From: a virus | Strand: one strand, 5' to 3' | DNA: 31,000 nt | IMG/VR virus record: IMGVR_UViG_3300032282_004348 | Coordinates: 1 to 31,000 of that record | In this document: positions 13,738-22,528 of the stretch, one piece after another | Layout of the letters: the number at the start of each line of letters is the position of its first letter | How positions within the stretch are numbered: the first letter of the stretch is position 1 | Position numbers and translations under genes: made by a program | Notes under the pieces: model-generated | Seen by the model: the letters and a program-made list of their open reading frames with translations, nothing else | Database searches by the model: none | What the model was told of the DNA's origin: nothing

Positions 13738-14904
13738 ATGGCAATACTAAGTGATGATCCAATTGTTTATGATGGAAGTCCTGTAAATCCAAGTGGTATA
13801 ACACCATTTGGTATATTTGATGACGAGTCTGCATTTCAATCCGATGCACCACGCGTCGCTGAGTATGTTGCTCGTCGTCTGGGGTATTCTGTTGTAGATG
13901 TAGAACTAATAGACAAATTATTTTATACTTGTTTTGAAGAAGCAATTATAACATATGGTTCACAAGTTAATCAATTTAACGCACGTGAAAATATGTTAAC
14001 GTTACAAGGAATGCCAACAAGTAATAATTTGACCCAAAAAAATATTATTGGGTCACCACTACCACAAATTATTAAATTATCGGCACAATATGGAACCGAG
14101 GCACAGTCTGGTGGTAACGTAGATGTAAAACAAGGATATATTTCTGCTTCCGCATACACACAATCGTATGATTTAAAAACATTGTGGGCAGACACACACG
14201 AAAGTGGAAAGGCAATAGAAATTCGTCGAGTATATCATTACATGCCACCCGCCATCGCACGTTACTATGATCCATTTGCAACCACTGGTCTTGGTTTAAC
14301 AAACTTAATGAGTGAATTTGGGTTTGATGGATATTCACCACCAGTCACATTCGTAATGATGCCAGCGTATGAAGATTTACTGCGTATTCAAGCAATTGAA
14401 GTCAACGATATGATTCGTAAGAGTCAATACGGATTTGAAATTTCTAACAATGTCATTAGATTTTCACCAGTATTCAGAAAAAATGCTACGGTATGGTTTG
14501 ATTATATTGTTGTTGATGAAAAACAAGGTGCAGACCAGACATATAATTCGTCAAGTGGAATAACATCTGATTATTCAAACGTACCATATAATCACATACC
14601 ATATACTACTATTAATTCTATTGGTCGTACTTGGATTTTCAAGTATACATTAGCGTTGGCAAAAGAAACGTTGGGAAATATTCGTGGTAAATATGAGAAA
14701 ATCCCCATCCCAGACGCAGATATTAAATTGGATGGTGATCTTCTTCGTCGAGAAGGTAAAGAGGAAAAGGATATTCTTGTCAAAGAACTTCGTGAAACAC
14801 TTGAAGAAACTGGTATGCAAGCACAGATGAAAAAACAAGCAGAAAATGCTAAGTTCATGCAAGAAATGTATGGGAAGGTTCCAACACTCATCTACATAGG
14901 ATAA
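13738..14904 (+). CDS. gp13: Neck / head-completion protein (T4 gp13-like)
   Basis: The 388-residue protein has a helical start with VAEYVARRLGYSVVDVELIDKLFYTCFEEAI (about 40-70). A central region (about 205-260) has a strand-rich NDMIRKSQYGFEISNNVIRFSPVF segment. The C-terminal helix region (about 300-360) has FKYTLALAKETLGNIRGKYEKIPIPDADIKLDGDLL. This order matches my recollection of gp13 in aquatic T4-like phages, though it is longer than T4 gp13 (309 residues). gp13 forms the first neck ring, closing the head after packaging and receiving the tail. It is followed after one base by the gp14-like gene. Upstream is a GAGAGA SD. Confidence 0.75.
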   Translation: MAILSDDPIVYDGSPVNPSGITPFGIFDDESAFQSDAPRVAEYVARRLGYSVVDVELIDKLFYTCFEEAIITYGSQVNQFNARENMLTLQGMPTSNNLTQKNIIGSPLPQIIKLSAQYGTEAQSGGNVDVKQGYISASAYTQSYDLKTLWADTHESGKAIEIRRVYHYMPPAIARYYDPFATTGLGLTNLMSEFGFDGYSPPVTFVMMPAYEDLLRIQAIEVNDMIRKSQYGFEISNNVIRFSPVFRKNATVWFDYIVVDEKQGADQTYNSSSGITSDYSNVPYNHIPYTTINSIGRTWIFKYTLALAKETLGNIRGKYEKIPIPDADIKLDGDLLRREGKEEKDILVKELRETLEETGMQAQMKKQAENAKFMQEMYGKVPTLIYIG

Positions 14905-14905
14905 T

Positions 14906-15364
14906 ATGCCACGTTTCGTATCTCAGAAAGACTTTAATTTTTTTCAACATATCAATCGTGAATTAATTAGTGATGTAGTTGATGTGGATGTAATTTTATA
15001 TAAGATTGCATTAGAAACAACTGCGATAAACTTATACGGTGAAGCAACCGAAAAGGCACGATATACTGGTGTGGAATTAAAGTCACTTGTAAAATTTCCA
15101 AAAACTATTTCAAGTACAAAAGATGGATTTGGTGCAGATGTTGACCAGAACGTTGAATTTAGATTTGTTCGTGCATTACTAGAACAAGTAAGTACTTATC
15201 CTGAAGTTGGTGATATTATTTACTATGACGAATCATATTATGAAATTGATAATGTAAATGATACACAACTTGTCGCTGGTCAACCACAATATACCACATC
15301 AATTTTATGTAACGCTCACTTAACTCGTCGTAGTGGTATTCAAATTGAGGAGGCTAACACCTAA
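14906..15364 (+). CDS. gp14: Neck protein (T4 gp14-like, short form)
   Basis: The 152-residue protein has a mid-segment NLYGEATEKARYTGVELKSLV (about 43-63), then FGADVDQNVEFRFVRALLEQ (about 76-95), and a strand pair YPEVGDIIYYDESYYEIDNV (about 99-118). The 'EGDIIYF..FEI' feature is shared with T4 gp14, although T4's is longer at 256 residues. This makes it a probable gp14 counterpart, joining the gp13 ring to the tail terminator. Position between gp13-like and gp15-like genes supports it. Its last base overlaps the next ATG, and GAGGAGG lies 11 bases before that ATG. Confidence 0.65.
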   Translation: MPRFVSQKDFNFFQHINRELISDVVDVDVILYKIALETTAINLYGEATEKARYTGVELKSLVKFPKTISSTKDGFGADVDQNVEFRFVRALLEQVSTYPEVGDIIYYDESYYEIDNVNDTQLVAGQPQYTTSILCNAHLTRRSGIQIEEANT

Positions 15365-16173
15365 TGGCTGATTATAGTAATAGAAAAGCCACTGATGCAG
15401 TGGCTCAGGTCAATGACGCCAATACGCCCTCAGTAACGCAGAATCGGGGTCTGGACACGAAAACACAGTCTGGGGATACCCCAATCACCGTTACGTTAAT
15501 GACAATTGACGAAACACTTATAAATTATTTAAGTAATAGAATACAACCTATTTTAACACAAGATGGAACAGGTATAAAAGTACCTATTATGTATGGTAAT
15601 CCAGAACGTTGGAAGAGTGTTCAAAAGGATGGTGTATTAAGAGATTATAAAGGTAAGATACAATTACCTATTATTATGATTCGTAGAACAAGTATGAAAA
15701 AGAATCTCGGAATCAATTCACCAGTAAACAAATATTTAGAACGTGAATTTGAAACTGGGTGGAACCGGTACAACCCATACGACAGATTTGCTGCGGTAAA
15801 TGGTATTAAACCTGTTAAACAGTATGTTACAACAGTAACTCCCGACTATTTTGATCTTACATACGAGTGTTTAATATGGACCGAATACGTAGAACAAATG
15901 AATCGTCTTATTGAGCAGGTATCGTTTGAAGATGATGAATATTGGGGTGATAGAGGACAATATAAGTTTAGAACCCGAATAGATGAGTATAAGACTGACA
16001 CGGTACTCCCCAACGTCCAGGACAGATTAGTACGAACCAGTTTTACCCTAAATGTATCTGCATATCTACTTCCAGAACGAATGATTAATAAAACTGGACA
16101 AATTATGCAAACCTCCCAACAACGATTTTCCAGCAAAAAAGTTGTTCTTTTTACCGAGGTAGAAGAGGGTTAA
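15364..16173 (+). CDS. gp15: Tail terminator / sheath stabiliser (T4 gp15-like)
   Basis: The 269-residue protein (T4 gp15 has 272) shows the gp15-type order. Residues about 73-85 are VPIMYGNPERWKS, about 99-107 a LPIIMIRRT strand, and about 135-140 RYNPYD. Residues about 158-185 are DYFDLTYECLIWTEYVEQMNRLIEQVS, equivalent to the T4 'YELSIFTRYEDDMFQIVEQI'. A C-terminal strand VRTSFTLNVSAYLLPE follows at about 219-234. gp15 hexamers cap the tail tube and sheath and bind the neck. The 40-residue N-terminus is Asn/Thr-rich and probably disordered. It precedes the sheath and tube genes, as expected. Confidence 0.78.
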   Translation: MADYSNRKATDAVAQVNDANTPSVTQNRGLDTKTQSGDTPITVTLMTIDETLINYLSNRIQPILTQDGTGIKVPIMYGNPERWKSVQKDGVLRDYKGKIQLPIIMIRRTSMKKNLGINSPVNKYLEREFETGWNRYNPYDRFAAVNGIKPVKQYVTTVTPDYFDLTYECLIWTEYVEQMNRLIEQVSFEDDEYWGDRGQYKFRTRIDEYKTDTVLPNVQDRLVRTSFTLNVSAYLLPERMINKTGQIMQTSQQRFSSKKVVLFTEVEEG

Positions 16174-16199
16174 AAGTAATGTTTGGACAAAATAATCTA

Positions 16200-16207
16200 T
16201 ATTTATA
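16200..16207 (+). promoter_or_regulatory. Late-promoter-like box TATTTATA
   Basis: The motif lies 31 bases before ATG 16239 in a 65-base gap; a full AAGGAGGT SD follows at 16228-16235. Confidence 0.45.
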
Positions 16208-16238
16208 ATACGAGTAATAATATATCTAAGGAGGTTAT

Positions 16239-16514
16239 ATGAGTGATGTAACTAAATTAGCAGATGATGAATTATTGTCTGTTAAGAGTTTACGTGATGA
16301 AATTGTTAATGTTATTTCTTCTGTTGGACAATTGAAACTATCGCATGATTTAATTGAAGAAGATCTAGCTACAGCAAAAACAAGATTGTCGGAACAAGTA
16401 ATAAAATATAAAGAATTACTTGTTAAAGAAAAAGAATTAATTGATACACTAATGAAGAAATATGGAATTGGTTCTTTGGATTTAGAAACTGGTGTATTTA
16501 CCCCTGAGCAATAA
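16239..16514 (+). CDS. Small coiled-coil protein upstream of tail sheath
   Basis: The 91-residue protein is a continuous charged helix (about 6-72) with heptad-like Leu/Ile/Val spacing, followed by KYGIGSLDLETGVFTPEQ. That ending is familiar from small proteins of T4-like aquatic phages placed before the sheath gene. No function is known to me. The strong SD and promoter-like box suggest high late expression. A tail-assembly or sheath-associated role is inferred from position only. Confidence 0.75.
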   Translation: MSDVTKLADDELLSVKSLRDEIVNVISSVGQLKLSHDLIEEDLATAKTRLSEQVIKYKELLVKEKELIDTLMKKYGIGSLDLETGVFTPEQ

Positions 16515-16533
16515 GTAATATTGGAGATTCCGT

Positions 16534-18885
16534 ATGGCAGAACGCATTGTGAGTCCTGGCGTTTTCACACAAGAACGTGACCTTAGTTTCTTAGAACAAG
16601 GCGTTGGTGAAATTGCTGGTGCATTTATCGGTCCAACACCAAAAGGACCAGCTTTTATTCCAACGATTGTTGAAAGTCAACAAGCGTTTGAAAACGTATT
16701 TGGTACCCCCGATGGTAAGTCATTTCTTGGATTAACTGTCAAAAATTATCTTAGAGAATCGGGACGAGCAACAGTAGTTCGTGTTTTAGGACTGGATGGG
16801 TATAGTCCAACCGCTGCAACACCAGCCTTACTATTTGCAACGGGTTCAAGTGGTTCATTCTTATATGCAGTTATCCACCCAACAGTATCGGGTAGTGATA
16901 TCGAAGCAATTAGTGCAACGGGGCCAGCAAGCAATTTCTCACTCACAGTTTCCTCATCAGCAGTTACAGATGTAACAACAACAGGACTCAGTACAACAAC
17001 ATCTGCAGCTTCTTATATTGGAAATTATCTTGGATATGGTCCAACTGGGGCAAAGAACGGATATATCTACGGAATTTTCCCAGAAGCAATCACAATGGCT
17101 GGTGCTTCTGTTAGTATGTCCGCAGTAACCAGTTCAGATGCACTCTACTTAACAGGAAGTACATATGGTAAGTATAGTTTTGCAAGTACACCGTGGATAC
17201 AATCACAAACACTCGGTGGTTCAAAAGATAACTTATTTAAAGTACATACACTAACGGATGGTAACGCTGCCAATAAGGACATTAAGATTTCCATTATTGG
17301 TCCAAAGAAAGCACAAATTGCAGATGATTACGGTACATTCACACTAGTAGTACGTGACTTTACCGATACCGATGCACAACCATCAGTACTAGAACAATAT
17401 GATAATTTAAGTTTGGATCCAAATAGTCCAAACTATGTTGCACGTAGAATTGGTAATAGTGCACCGGTAGAAAATGAATCTGGTGAACGTTATTTTGACG
17501 GTGAATACCGCAATAACTCACAGTACATTCGTGTTGAAATGGCACAAGGTGCTGATAACGTATCCCCAAACGCCTTACCATTTGGATTTGCCGCACTAAG
17601 TTCACCAGTAGGAACTTCAACATCGGTACTTCCAATTCCAACATTTATTAGTTCGTCGTGGATTTCTGGAAGTACACGTGGATATAGTACATTGGCAACA
17701 TACAATGTAAATGAATTCTACGGTTTTCAATATTCAGATACACCAAATACAAATATGTCATACTTAGCACCACTTCCAAGTGGATCAGCAACTCGTGGTG
17801 CAGCATTTAGTTTGGAAAATCTTCCATCAAATGAATTGTATGATGATACAGGAGCAGCAGTACCGGTTGCAAATTTCTTAACAACACCTTCGGTAACAGC
17901 ATACTTGAAGTTTACTGTACCACTTCAAGGTGGGTTTGATGGTGATAATCCAGCACGTTATATTAACATGTATGATGGTATTACTTCAAATAATACCCAA
18001 GGATTTAATTTACAAACCGCAACAAGTGCAGGTTCCCGTGCATACAAGAAGGCATTGGATGCAATAGCAAATCCAGATGCATATGACATTAACTTGTTGG
18101 TATTACCTGGTGTAATATATGAACTTCATCCATATGTTGCAAATTACGCATTAAGTATCTGTGAATCACGTGGTGATTGTTTCTACATTATGGACTTGGC
18201 ACAAGCAAGCTCAACAATTACAACGGCGGTTAACCAAGCTACATTGATTGACAGTAATTACGCAGCAGCATATTATCCTTGGATTAAGGTGTTGGATGAA
18301 AATACAAACAAGTTTGCATTTGTTCCACCATCGGCAGTTCTTCCAGAAGTATATGCATACAGCGATAATACTTCGGCAGAATGGTTTGCACCAGCAGGTT
18401 TAAATCGTGGTGGAATTCCAGGAGCAGCAGGAGTTAAGACACGTTTAAGTCAAGTACAACGAGATCAATTGTACGATGGTAAGGTTAACCCAATTGCACA
18501 GTTCCCAGGACAAGGTATCTGTGTCTGGGGTCAAAAGACATTACAACGCCGTTCATCGGCACTTGACCGTGTAAATGTTCGTCGCTTGTTAATTACCGTC
18601 AAGAAGTTCATCGCAAGTTCAGCACGATTCCTCGTCTTTGAACAAAACGTTGAATCAACTCGTCGTCGTTTCTTAAACATTGTCAATCCATATTTGGCAA
18701 ATGTCCAAGAACGTTCAGGTCTCTACGCATTCCGTGTTATTATGGATGAAACCAATAATACACCTGACGTAATTGACCGCAACATCTTGGTTGGTCAATT
18801 GTATCTCCAACCAACAAAGACTGCTGAATTCATCAAGCTTGAATTCAACATTCTCCCAACAGGTGCAGTATTCCCTGGGGCATAA
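16534..18885 (+). CDS. gp18: Contractile tail sheath protein (T4 gp18-like)
   Basis: The 783-residue protein opens with the classic sheath start (ERIVSPGVFTQERDLSF ... GAFIGPTPKGPAFIPT). It closes with the conserved C-terminal sheath fold: GQGICVWGQKTLQRRSSALDRVNVRRLLI (about 665-693), then FVFEQN-like and RRFLNIVNPYLANVQ segments. T4 gp18 has 659 residues; the extra length lies in Ser/Thr/Gly-rich middle parts (about 95-240 and 350-460), which are probably surface-exposed and variable. Sheath subunits form the contractile outer tube around gp19. GGAGAT precedes the ATG. The tube gene follows. Confidence 0.95.
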   Translation: MAERIVSPGVFTQERDLSFLEQGVGEIAGAFIGPTPKGPAFIPTIVESQQAFENVFGTPDGKSFLGLTVKNYLRESGRATVVRVLGLDGYSPTAATPALLFATGSSGSFLYAVIHPTVSGSDIEAISATGPASNFSLTVSSSAVTDVTTTGLSTTTSAASYIGNYLGYGPTGAKNGYIYGIFPEAITMAGASVSMSAVTSSDALYLTGSTYGKYSFASTPWIQSQTLGGSKDNLFKVHTLTDGNAANKDIKISIIGPKKAQIADDYGTFTLVVRDFTDTDAQPSVLEQYDNLSLDPNSPNYVARRIGNSAPVENESGERYFDGEYRNNSQYIRVEMAQGADNVSPNALPFGFAALSSPVGTSTSVLPIPTFISSSWISGSTRGYSTLATYNVNEFYGFQYSDTPNTNMSYLAPLPSGSATRGAAFSLENLPSNELYDDTGAAVPVANFLTTPSVTAYLKFTVPLQGGFDGDNPARYINMYDGITSNNTQGFNLQTATSAGSRAYKKALDAIANPDAYDINLLVLPGVIYELHPYVANYALSICESRGDCFYIMDLAQASSTITTAVNQATLIDSNYAAAYYPWIKVLDENTNKFAFVPPSAVLPEVYAYSDNTSAEWFAPAGLNRGGIPGAAGVKTRLSQVQRDQLYDGKVNPIAQFPGQGICVWGQKTLQRRSSALDRVNVRRLLITVKKFIASSARFLVFEQNVESTRRRFLNIVNPYLANVQERSGLYAFRVIMDETNNTPDVIDRNILVGQLYLQPTKTAEFIKLEFNILPTGAVFPGA

Positions 18886-18910
18886 TCGGTTCACATTTTT
18901 ACATTATAGA

Positions 18911-18920
18911 CTATTTATAG
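18911..18920 (+). promoter_or_regulatory. Late-promoter-like box CTATTTATAG
   Basis: This is identical to the box at 13699-13708 and lies 22 bases before ATG 18943, with AGGAGA between. No terminator separates it from the sheath gene, so tube transcripts may start here as well as read through. Confidence 0.5.
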
Positions 18921-18942
18921 TTAAATCTGTTAGGAGATACAA

Positions 18943-19437
18943 ATGGCAAACAATATCGTAGCCGAAAATGAAATATTTTTTACGGCATTCGAACCAAAGG
19001 TCAAAAATCGCTTTCTGATGTTGATTGAAGGAATTCCGGCTTACATCGTAAAGAAGGTAAGCCGTCCAGAACTCCGTCAAGATACAGTTAAGGTACCACA
19101 CATTAATACCGTTCGATTTGTAAAGGGTATCAGTGTGTGGCAACCAATGACCCTAACACTTTATGATCCAGTTGTACCATCCGGTGCACAAGCAGTGATG
19201 GAATGGGTCCGTCTACACCACGAATCAGTCACGGGTCGTGATGGATACGCAGAATTCTATAAGAAGGATTTAACCCTTCAAGTTCTCGGTCCAGTAGGTG
19301 ATAAAGTTGAAGAATGGATTATTAAGGGTGCACAAATTACACGTGCAACATTTGGTGACTTAGAATGGGCAGAAACAACTGATAATGTAGCAATCGAATT
19401 GGAAATACAACCAGACTATTGCGTATTGAACTACTAA
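18943..19437 (+). CDS. gp19: Tail tube protein (T4 gp19-like)
   Basis: The 164-residue product (T4 gp19 has 163) has the tube-protein pattern: FEPKVKNRFLMLIEGIPAYIVKKVSRPEL near the N-terminus, VWQPMTLTLYDPVVPSG in the centre and NVAIELEIQPDYCVLNY at the C-terminus. Hexamers of this protein stack into the inner tail tube through which DNA leaves. It directly follows the sheath gene, the usual T4 order, and has an AGGAGA SD. A terminator hairpin follows. Confidence 0.95.
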   Translation: MANNIVAENEIFFTAFEPKVKNRFLMLIEGIPAYIVKKVSRPELRQDTVKVPHINTVRFVKGISVWQPMTLTLYDPVVPSGAQAVMEWVRLHHESVTGRDGYAEFYKKDLTLQVLGPVGDKVEEWIIKGAQITRATFGDLEWAETTDNVAIELEIQPDYCVLNY

Positions 19438-19459
19438 TCAGTAGTTAAAAATAGAAGGT

Positions 19460-19516
19460 GTGTCCCACTGTCTGATACTTATATAGAGTATAATTGGGCA
19501 GTGGGACACTTCTTTT
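19460..19516 (+). terminator. Long two-tier hairpin terminator after tail tube
   Basis: GTGTCCCACTG (19460-19470) pairs perfectly with CAGTGGGACAC (19499-19509). Inside its 28-base loop is a second stem, ATACT (19475-19479) with AGTAT (19487-19491). TTCTTTTT follows. It probably ends transcription from the tail genes before the fibre cassette. Confidence 0.75.
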
Positions 19517-19528
19517 TAGGTATAAGCT

Positions 19529-19876
19529 ATGGCAGAACTTACTGAATTCAATGTCGGTCAGGGTGAAACATTTCGTATTGCAGCAACCATCATCAGTGAC
19601 AGTGGTAGCGTCCCACTTAATATAACAGATTATACATTCGTCGGTCAAGTTAGAGAAAATTATACTACTGATGAAATTGCTGCCTCATTTAATATTACAA
19701 AACTATTACCTTTTAATTCTGGGTCAGTTATTGTAGAATTAACTCCTGATCAAACCTTGGGGTTAACCCAAAGAAAATACGTATATGACGTTAATATGAC
19801 TAGCGGATCTGGTGCTCCAATAACACGAAGAATATTGGAAGGAGCATTAACAGTCCGTCCCACAGCTACGAGATAA
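19529..19876 (+). CDS. Small baseplate/fibre-associated beta-sandwich-like protein
   Basis: The 115-residue protein resembles the N-terminal domain of baseplate upper proteins (BppU-type): a GETFRIAATI strand, then 'VPLNITDYTFVGQVREN' and a VIVELTPDQTLGL...YVYDVNM pattern ending RRILEGALTVRP. This fold usually mounts fibres or receptor-binding proteins on the baseplate. It lies between the tube terminator and the first fibre gene and ends three bases before that ATG. The family match is by eye and could instead be a generic immunoglobulin-like virion domain. Confidence 0.65.
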   Translation: MAELTEFNVGQGETFRIAATIISDSGSVPLNITDYTFVGQVRENYTTDEIAASFNITKLLPFNSGSVIVELTPDQTLGLTQRKYVYDVNMTSGSGAPITRRILEGALTVRPTATR

Positions 19877-19879
19877 TTG

Positions 19880-22525
19880 ATGAGTGGTTCAATAAATCTA
19901 GGTATACCGGATATAGCGGTTGTAATACGAGAAAATTCTGATATAAATAATGTATTGGTAGATGTACCAAACGTTAGTGTAACCGTCAACCGCCAACCAG
20001 ATTACAAAGTAAGCGTACAACCTAGTTCAACAGTAGTTCATAGAACAGGTTCGTTACCACAATTAGCTGTTTCTGCATTATATGCAAACACTGCTAGTTA
20101 TGCGTTGGCAGTAAGTGGATCTATTGATAATTCGGTATCTGCTAGTTATGCACAAACTGCATCATACGCATTAAATGCGGGAGCTGGTGCGGGGTTTCCA
20201 TACAGTGGATCTGCTGTTATTACGGGTTCGCTACAAATGGTGGACACAGTAAATACCGGCGGTATTACTGGTTCGTTATACGGAACTGCAAGTGTTGCAG
20301 ATGCAATAGATATTATTTTTGCAGGAACATTTGAAACTGGTAGTGATACACCCATTGCTTTACAAGTTGGTGGTACAGGTAATGTAATTAGTGCAAGTTA
20401 TGCACTAACTGCATCGTACGTAGCAAATAGTAACACAAGTTTACCTAATGGTGTAATATCCAGTTCCGCGCAAGTACAAGAAGCATTGCCACTTGGAATG
20501 GTATCTAGTTCAATTGGAACTGCAAACTATATTCCTTTGTGGCAGGACACATACAGACTAACCAATAGTCCACTATATTACACGGCATCAAGTATACTTT
20601 GGGGTGCATCAAACTTTTTTGATAATAACGCACCTGATGTACTTGGTATTTATGCGGGGGTAGTAAATTCTTATAATTTAATATCTGCACACGGAACGGT
20701 AAATAAATATTTACAAATAAATCTTCGTAACTTTAGCACAGGATCTATTGCATCATCTGACTTTGTTGCAACATCGGATACTGGTAACGAAACCACTGGT
20801 TATATTGATATGGGTATCAATAGTGCTTTGTATAGTGGATCACACATATACGATACCGCACGAGATGGATATTTGTATACAATTGGTAATAATTTAGTTA
20901 TCGGTACTAGTACACCAAGTGCAAGTGCAAGTGTAACTATATTTGCAGGTGGTGATACATACGCAGCAGGTAAATTACGTTTAAGAGCAGATGGAGAACA
21001 CCAACTTACAGGTTCATTAACTACTACAACTGGTATTAATACACCCTCTGTATCAAATTTAAATGGTACTCTTGATTTAATAACTGCTGGAAATAATGTT
21101 CGTGTACTAGCAAGTAACTTCGCAGTACCTAATGGTGGTATATCAACAGGATTTAATGTTGTCGCAAATACATCGGTACAAACACCAATACTAAATAATT
21201 CTGGTAACGGTATATCAATTAATGACAATGTTAGTGTTACAGGGTCATTAACTGTTTCCGGTTCATCAACATTTACGAACATCGGACCAGCAATATTCAG
21301 CGGGTCATTAAATGTAACTACCGGTATTACTGGTTCATTCAGTGGTTCGTTTACTGGATCAGTAAATGGAAATACTACCAGTGCATCATATGCAACTACT
21401 GCATCCTATGCACTAAATGCAACATCTGTTCCTGCTGGTACAATTAGTAGTTCTACGCAAGTTAAAACAAATCTACCATCGGGTACGGTATCATCATCTA
21501 CCCAAATTAATACTGGTTCATTCAGTGGAAGTATCACAACTGCATCATATGCAACTACGGCAAGTGCGGCTACATCTATCACGTTTACACCCAGTACTGC
21601 TTCCTATGCACTAACAGCAAGTTATGCAACAAATGCTACGGCAACTGTTCCGGCGGGAACAGTATCTTCGTCCGCACAAATTAATACTGGTTCATTTACA
21701 GGATCATTTATTGGGTCGCATACAGGATCAATTTTAGCAGCCGGCGTGGTGTCGAGTTCTGCACAATATCCAGGATGGGTAACCAGTTCCACACAAATAG
21801 TAAATGCACTACCAACGGGAACACTATCGTCATCGGCGCAATTACCGGCTGGAACAATTAGTTCATCTACGCAAATAACTGGATATAACATATTTGCAAC
21901 TACTGGGTCAAATCAATTTAATGGTAATCAAACTATTACCGGTTCATTAACAGTTACATCCGCGAGTGTTGTGGCTACTGCAATGACAACAAATAGTTCA
22001 TCATTATATTTGACTAGTGGTAGTAATTTATATTTACAAAATAATGGAATTGCAGAAATTACCGGATCTTTGAATCTCAGTGGGTCAATTACTATAACCA
22101 GCGGTTCTGTAACGATGCCAAATAGACCTGCATTTAGAATAATCGGAACTGGGGGTCCAACTACTGCAACAACAGTAATATCCGGTAGTATGGTAAGTGT
22201 AGATTATAATGAAGGTGGTTACTACAACACAACAAACGGAACATTTACTGCACCAATCGCAGGTTTATATCAAGTAAATTTGGTTTGTAGAACATATTCA
22301 AATACTGGAGCCTTTTCACAAGCAGTAGTAGTTAAAAATAATACCGCAGGAAGTAATGGAACTGTGCAAATTATGATAGAATGGGGTGCAAGTACTTCTA
22401 TGAACCATGCTGGTGGTTCTACTATTTCTAAATTAGCAGTAGGAGACACTCTTAAAGCAATGGTATTTGCGGGAACTGCTTCATTTGATGGTAACGACAA
22501 TTTTTCAGTAGCATATATTGGATAA
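19880..22525 (+). CDS. Tail fibre protein with repeat shaft and C1q-like tip
   Basis: ATG 19880 was chosen; an in-frame TTG at 19877 precedes it. The product has 881 residues. A short N-terminal beta-rich region (about 1-60) probably anchors it. A long shaft (about 65-730) is built of loose repeats such as TASYAL, SSSTQ/SSSAQ and GSFTGSF, rich in Ser, Thr, Ala and Gly. The C-terminal 135 residues (about 745-881) resemble a C1q/TNF-like head: FTAPIAGLYQVNL, KNN, KLAVGDTLKAMVFAG and a final FSVAYIG. C1q domains trimerise and bind ligands. A 135-base stretch at 20141-20275 is nearly repeated in the gene at 27226. This is a probable receptor-binding fibre. Confidence 0.8.
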   Translation: MSGSINLGIPDIAVVIRENSDINNVLVDVPNVSVTVNRQPDYKVSVQPSSTVVHRTGSLPQLAVSALYANTASYALAVSGSIDNSVSASYAQTASYALNAGAGAGFPYSGSAVITGSLQMVDTVNTGGITGSLYGTASVADAIDIIFAGTFETGSDTPIALQVGGTGNVISASYALTASYVANSNTSLPNGVISSSAQVQEALPLGMVSSSIGTANYIPLWQDTYRLTNSPLYYTASSILWGASNFFDNNAPDVLGIYAGVVNSYNLISAHGTVNKYLQINLRNFSTGSIASSDFVATSDTGNETTGYIDMGINSALYSGSHIYDTARDGYLYTIGNNLVIGTSTPSASASVTIFAGGDTYAAGKLRLRADGEHQLTGSLTTTTGINTPSVSNLNGTLDLITAGNNVRVLASNFAVPNGGISTGFNVVANTSVQTPILNNSGNGISINDNVSVTGSLTVSGSSTFTNIGPAIFSGSLNVTTGITGSFSGSFTGSVNGNTTSASYATTASYALNATSVPAGTISSSTQVKTNLPSGTVSSSTQINTGSFSGSITTASYATTASAATSITFTPSTASYALTASYATNATATVPAGTVSSSAQINTGSFTGSFIGSHTGSILAAGVVSSSAQYPGWVTSSTQIVNALPTGTLSSSAQLPAGTISSSTQITGYNIFATTGSNQFNGNQTITGSLTVTSASVVATAMTTNSSSLYLTSGSNLYLQNNGIAEITGSLNLSGSITITSGSVTMPNRPAFRIIGTGGPTTATTVISGSMVSVDYNEGGYYNTTNGTFTAPIAGLYQVNLVCRTYSNTGAFSQAVVVKNNTAGSNGTVQIMIEWGASTSMNHAGGSTISKLAVGDTLKAMVFAGTASFDGNDNFSVAYIG

Positions 22526-22528
22526 GTT

